In this document: piece after piece, positions 60,165 to 64,000 of the stretch | Position numbering within the stretch: the stretch's first letter is position 1 | Layout: each line of letters begins with the position of its first letter | Source of the DNA: Sulfitobacter noctilucicola | Lineage (GTDB): Bacteria; Pseudomonadota; Alphaproteobacteria; Rhodobacterales; Rhodobacteraceae | Length of the DNA: 64,000 bases | NCBI RefSeq assembly: GCF_000622385.1 | Contig: NZ_JASD01000008.1 | Location: 992,001-1,056,000 of the forward strand | Direction of reading: 5' to 3' | Program-made: the position numbers and the translations under genes | The notes under the pieces: model-generated | Database searches by the model: none | Told to the model about the DNA's origin: nothing | The model's input: the letters and a program-made list of their open reading frames with translations, nothing else

Positions 60165-61277
60165 ATGACACCTTTCGCAATTGCAGGCGTGCAGATGTAC
60201 GTCAACGCCCTTCAGTCCAACGTCGATGGTATGGTCCACCGGCTTGATATCCTGATGGCGCGGTTTCCTTGGACCCAGATGGTTCTGTTCTCTGAGCTGG
60301 CCCCCTTCGGGCCGCTTGACCGTTTCGCACTGCCGCCAGAAAACGAAACGATTGAAAAGTTTCAGGAAGCAGCCCGCAAGCACCGCGTCTGGCTGATCCC
60401 CGGGTCCATGTTCCTGAAGAACCCGGAAGATGGCCGCATCTACAACACCTCTGTCGTGATCAACCCAGAGGGCGAGGTGATCCGTCGCTATGCCAAGATG
60501 TTCCCGTTCCGCCCCTATGAAGCAGGCATTGCGGCGGGCACAGATTTTTGTGTGTTTGATGTTCCAGAGGTTGGCCGTTTCGGTCTTTCGATCTGCTACG
60601 ATATCTGGTTCCCGGAAACGACACGCCAGTTGACCAGTCAGGGCGTCGAGGTGCTGCTGCACCCTGTGCTGACCGGCACCACTGACCGTGATGCAGAGCT
60701 TGCGATTGCACGCGCAACGGCGGCGCAATTCCAGTGCTATATTTTTGACGTGAACGGTTTGGGCGCTGGTGGGGTTGGCAAATCCTGTGTGATTGATCCG
60801 ACATCTATGGTTTTGCACCAATCCGCAGGTCAGGAAGACATGTTCCCGATCGAGATCGACTTGTCGATGGTTCGTCGCCAGCGCGAGGCAGGCATGAAAG
60901 GTTTGGGTCAGGTTCTCAAATCCTTCCGCGACCGCAGTACCGATTTCTCGGTTTATGATCGTAACAGCGGAACAGATGCCTACCTGAAAACGTTGGGCCC
61001 ACTAGAAATACCACAACAGGGAAACCGCGCAGGGCTGCACGTTGATGTGCCCGCGCAACGGGTACCAGATGTACCAGCGTTCAAAGGCCAAGACGCGATG
61101 CCGGGGTTTGCGACACCCCAGCCCGAATTTGCGCCTGAACCCCTGCCCAATCCTACTGCCGGAACAGCATCCCCTCCGGCACATACCCCGACACCTGCGG
61201 CACCTGCCGCAGCAATACCAAACCCACCTGTCAAACCAGGAATTTTGACAGACACAAAAGAAACATCCAGCGGCTAA
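60165..61277 (+). CDS. Nitrilase-superfamily amidohydrolase with Pro-rich tail
   Basis: A 370-residue carbon-nitrogen hydrolase. The catalytic triad is visible as E44 (LFSELAPFG), K111 (RYAKMFPF) and C144 (SICYDIWFPE). The domain ends near residue 270. Residues 298-357 form a Pro/Ala-rich low-complexity tail not needed for catalysis. Members include aliphatic amidases, N-carbamoylputrescine amidase and omega-amidase. The next gene is an Orn/Lys/Arg decarboxylase-type enzyme, so an amide or carbamoyl product of polyamine metabolism is a reasonable but unproven substrate. Confidence 0.9.
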   Translation: MTPFAIAGVQMYVNALQSNVDGMVHRLDILMARFPWTQMVLFSELAPFGPLDRFALPPENETIEKFQEAARKHRVWLIPGSMFLKNPEDGRIYNTSVVINPEGEVIRRYAKMFPFRPYEAGIAAGTDFCVFDVPEVGRFGLSICYDIWFPETTRQLTSQGVEVLLHPVLTGTTDRDAELAIARATAAQFQCYIFDVNGLGAGGVGKSCVIDPTSMVLHQSAGQEDMFPIEIDLSMVRRQREAGMKGLGQVLKSFRDRSTDFSVYDRNSGTDAYLKTLGPLEIPQQGNRAGLHVDVPAQRVPDVPAFKGQDAMPGFATPQPEFAPEPLPNPTAGTASPPAHTPTPAAPAAAIPNPPVKPGILTDTKETSSG

Positions 61278-61293
61278 GCTGTTGTTTTCTTTT

Positions 61294-61316
61294 CCCCGGC
61301 GCAGGGTGTGCCGGGG
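61294..61316 (+). other. GC-rich hairpin between nitrilase and decarboxylase genes
   Basis: CCCCGGC, a 9-base loop and GCCGGGG form a perfect 7-bp stem in the 77-bp gap. No U-run follows on either strand, so it may attenuate or process rather than terminate transcription. Confidence 0.55.
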
Positions 61317-61354
61317 ACGGATGCAACGGTTTTCCGCAAAGCGGAGAAACACGT

Positions 61355-64000
61355 ATGCATTCGATGAACGAATATTCCTCAGCGATAAAATTGCGGTCTG
61401 ACAGGTGGAGCGCTTTGCGTGAAGCCACCGCCGCAATCACGCGGGATCCAAATGCGAAGGATCGTAAAGACCTCGGCAAAACGATTCAGGAATTGTTCTC
61501 GTCTCTCGCAGTGATCGAGCCCTATTGGGCCTTTCCCGGTATGGCGGCTTTTGAACACCTGATACGTCAGTTTGATCATGGCAGCTTCGAAGATCTTGCC
61601 TTTGCCGTGAACCGCGTGACGCGGGCGCTGACCACCGGTGCCTACCGCCGCCGTCACATTCCTTTGGACCGCGACAGTGTCGATCAGGAGGATGATGACG
61701 AGGCGATGTTGCCGCCAGAAGCGCGTGCAATGGCCAAGCCCTACTTCGAAGTATTGATCGTCGACAACGTGAACGAGCATCAGGAACGCTGGCTCAAATC
61801 AAACGTGACCCGCATGCGCCGTCCCGAAGACGCATTCATTTACGAAGCTGTAGTTGTTCCCAGCATCGAAGACGCGCTAATTGCGGTTCTGTTCAACTAC
61901 AATATCCAAGCGATTGTGGTCCGACCCGGACTGACGCTTAAATCGAAGACCGACCAAAAAATCCTTACACAATATCTGGCGCGGGCAGGCGGCCGTAAAG
62001 AGATCGACGCCATCACGCCCGAGAATTACGGCCCTGAGCTGTGCCGGATGATCGCGCGTGTACGGCCTGAACTCGATGCGTATCTGGTCACCGAACGGTC
62101 GGTAGAGGACATCGCGGGCCATGATCTGGGTATTTGCAGGCGGGTATTCTACAATCAGGAGGACTTCATGGAGTTGCACCTGAACATCCTGCGCGGAGTT
62201 CAGTCTCGCAATAAATCCCCGTTCTTCACGGCACTGGTGGAATACTCCAAACAGCCAACCGGTGTTTTCCACGCTATGCCAATCAGTCGCGGCAAATCTA
62301 TTACGCGGTCGCACTGGATTCAGGATATGGGCGCATTCTACGGGCCCAATATTTTCCTAGCTGAAACCTCTGCCACGTCCGGCGGGTTGGACAGCCTTTT
62401 AGAACCCCATGGCCCGATCAAAGAGGCACAGGAACTGGCGGCGCGGGCCTTCGGCTCCAAGCAGACCTTCTTTGCCACAAACGGCACCTCGACCTGTAAC
62501 AAAATCGTTGTGCAAGCGCTTATAAAACCTGGCGATATCGTGCTGGTAGACCGCGATTGCCACAAATCGCATCACTACGGAATGGTGCTGGCTGGCGCGC
62601 AGGTTTGTTATCTCGACAGCTATCCCCTGAATAAATACTCGATGTATGGTGCCGTTCCGCTGCACGACATCAAAAAGCAATTGCTTGATCTGAAGGCCGC
62701 TGGAAAGCTGGATCAAGTCCGGATGTTGTTGCTGACCAACTGCACTTTTGACGGGTTGGTCTACAATGTTGAGCGGGTCATGGAAGAGTGTCTCGCGATC
62801 AAGCCTGATCTGATCTTTCTTTGGGATGAGGCATGGTTCGCATTTGCCCGCTTCAACCCGACGTATCGCCAGCGGACAGGTATGAATACGGCAAATATGC
62901 TGCGCGAAAAGCTCAAGTCGGAAGCCCATGCGCAAAGATATGAAGCGCAACAGGTCGCCCTTAAAGATGCTGACGATGAGGAGCTGCTAAACACTCGGTT
63001 GATCCCGCCACCGCATGCGCGTGTTCGGGTCTATGCAACCCAATCGACCCATAAAACGCTGACCTCCTTGAGGCAGGGTTCCATGATCCACGTCAACGAT
63101 CAGGACTTCAAAGGCGAGGTCGAACAGTCGTTTCACGAAGCCTACATGACGCATACATCGACCTCCCCCAACTATCAGATCATTGCGTCGTTAGATGTAG
63201 GGCGCAGACAGGTCGAACTTGAAGGCTTCGAGTTTGTGCAAAGGCAGGTCGAAGCGGCGATGTCCATGCGGCGCGCCATCAGCGACCATCCTTTGCTAAG
63301 CAAGTATTTCAAGGTCCTGACCGCAGGCGATATGATCCCCGAAGAGCACCGTGAGAGCGGCCTGACCAGCTACTATGATACCGAGCAAGGCTGGACGGAC
63401 ATGTGGGAGTGCTGGGAGAATGATGAATTCGCCCTCGACCCCACACGGGTCACCTTGTCGGTCGGAAATACAGGTTGGGACGGGGATACCTTTAAAACGG
63501 ATATCTTGATGGATCGTTACGGCATCCAGATCAACAAGACCTCTCGCAATACAGTTCTGTTCATGACCAACATCGGCACCACGCGTTCTTCGGTTGCCTA
63601 TCTGATTGAAGTGCTGGTCGAGATTGCCAAGTCGCTGGACGAGCGGCTTGACGATGCAAGCCGGATGGAGCGGTTGTCTCACGACAAACGTGTCTCCAAT
63701 CTGATGGAACACTACCCGCCGCTGCCTGATTTCAGCCGCTTCCATGATGCGTTCAAAGCGGACAGCACCACAGACGGTGACATCCGGACGGCGTATTATC
63801 TGAGCTATGACGACACGAATTGTGACTATCTTGATCTGGATGGCTCGCTGAAACATGCGATGGAAGAAGGCAAAACTATCGTGTCGGCTTCGTTCATCAT
63901 CCCGTATCCCCCCGGTTTCCCGATCCTCGTGCCAGGGCAGGTCATCTCGGACGAAATACTGTCGTTCATGCGCGCTTTGGATGTGAGCGAAATCCACGGC
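61355..64000 (+). CDS. Orn/Lys/Arg decarboxylase-type fold-I PLP enzyme, 3' truncated by window
   Basis: The frame is open to the last base (882 codons visible), so the C-terminus is missing. The N-terminal ~300 residues hold a wing-like region and an EDAFIYEAVVVPSIEDALIAVL segment. The PLP domain has FFATNGTSTCNKIV, DRDCHKSHHYGMV, FLWDEAWFAFARFNPTYR and the Schiff-base Lys in STHKTLTSLRQGS near residue 566. These are hallmarks of the prokaryotic ornithine/lysine/arginine decarboxylase family. The start at 61355 has GGAGAA 6 nt upstream; ATG 61364 is less well placed. Substrate cannot be decided; the adjacent amidase would fit an arginine-to-putrescine route. Confidence 0.88.
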   Translation, partial: MHSMNEYSSAIKLRSDRWSALREATAAITRDPNAKDRKDLGKTIQELFSSLAVIEPYWAFPGMAAFEHLIRQFDHGSFEDLAFAVNRVTRALTTGAYRRRHIPLDRDSVDQEDDDEAMLPPEARAMAKPYFEVLIVDNVNEHQERWLKSNVTRMRRPEDAFIYEAVVVPSIEDALIAVLFNYNIQAIVVRPGLTLKSKTDQKILTQYLARAGGRKEIDAITPENYGPELCRMIARVRPELDAYLVTERSVEDIAGHDLGICRRVFYNQEDFMELHLNILRGVQSRNKSPFFTALVEYSKQPTGVFHAMPISRGKSITRSHWIQDMGAFYGPNIFLAETSATSGGLDSLLEPHGPIKEAQELAARAFGSKQTFFATNGTSTCNKIVVQALIKPGDIVLVDRDCHKSHHYGMVLAGAQVCYLDSYPLNKYSMYGAVPLHDIKKQLLDLKAAGKLDQVRMLLLTNCTFDGLVYNVERVMEECLAIKPDLIFLWDEAWFAFARFNPTYRQRTGMNTANMLREKLKSEAHAQRYEAQQVALKDADDEELLNTRLIPPPHARVRVYATQSTHKTLTSLRQGSMIHVNDQDFKGEVEQSFHEAYMTHTSTSPNYQIIASLDVGRRQVELEGFEFVQRQVEAAMSMRRAISDHPLLSKYFKVLTAGDMIPEEHRESGLTSYYDTEQGWTDMWECWENDEFALDPTRVTLSVGNTGWDGDTFKTDILMDRYGIQINKTSRNTVLFMTNIGTTRSSVAYLIEVLVEIAKSLDERLDDASRMERLSHDKRVSNLMEHYPPLPDFSRFHDAFKADSTTDGDIRTAYYLSYDDTNCDYLDLDGSLKHAMEEGKTIVSASFIIPYPPGFPILVPGQVISDEILSFMRALDVSEIHG

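Noticed and set aside
59913..60821. A 302-codon open frame antisense to the permease end and the nitrilase
   Set aside because: It spans two real genes and their gap, and has no domain signature.
63296..63997. A 233-codon minus-strand frame at the right end
   Set aside because: It lies wholly opposite the decarboxylase-type gene, whose PLP motifs are clear.

Overview
The window looks like a chromosome segment of a marine alphaproteobacterium of the Rhodobacterales (Roseobacter group). The grounds are a PhyR-NepR-EcfG general stress response, two TRAP transporter systems (DctPQM and TAXI type), a persulfide dioxygenase/DUF442/SulP cluster, a fused altronate dehydratase and moderately high GC. 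Genus cannot be fixed from the sequence alone. No rRNA, tRNA, insertion sequence, prophage or CRISPR array was seen.

Layout. 1-2.9 kb: end of a sulfur-oxidation module (MBL-fold enzyme, DUF442 sulfurtransferase, SulP permease) and a VOC protein. 3.0-17.9 kb: a large uronate-catabolism locus. It holds a GntR/FCD regulator, an SDR, KdgF, KDG kinase and mannonate dehydratase, then a beta-hydroxyacid dehydrogenase, a redoxin and a DctPQM transporter. Facing these is the operon uxaC-kduI-kduD-uxuB-uxaA. Together they can bring glucuronate, galacturonate and unsaturated uronates from polysaccharide lyases to 2-keto-3-deoxygluconate and phosphorylate it. A 12-bp palindrome close to CTAGTATRCYAG lies in front of each of the five transcription units and probably defines the regulon of the local GntR protein. 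18.0-27.0 kb: surface functions, namely an RTX calcium-binding protein, a DUF2793 protein with a small partner, dTDP-rhamnose genes rfbCBDA and manC. 27.2-30.1 kb: copper efflux (copA-cueR) with a textbook CueR promoter.

30.2-45.4 kb: a fumarylpyruvate hydrolase/maleylpyruvate isomerase pair; a peptide ABC transporter operon with a P1-type peptidase; an HdeA-like secreted protein and a histone-deacetylase-family enzyme lying between the transporter's permease operon and its binding protein; a YegD-like Hsp70; an M20 peptidase; a cysteine-desulfurase-like protein; and an FNT channel. 45.4-51.9 kb: YihY protein, Crp/Fnr regulator, a degenerate receiver protein, a DUF883/holin-like pair, and the stress core phyR / nepR-ecfG-histidine kinase, whose divergent promoters share one inverted repeat. 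Sites of the form GGAAC-N16/17-YGTT also precede the DUF883 pair and the HdeA-like gene 12 kb away. A weaker one precedes a 29-residue membrane peptide gene. 51.9-64 kb: nitrogen metabolism, with a PuuR-like regulator, a GabT-type aminotransferase, an FMN glutamate-synthase-like protein, a TAXI-TRAP transporter, a nitrilase-family amidase and an Orn/Lys/Arg decarboxylase-type enzyme that runs off the end.

The most interesting signals are the uronate operator set, which includes an unexpected redoxin, and the extended EcfG regulon with its small proteins.
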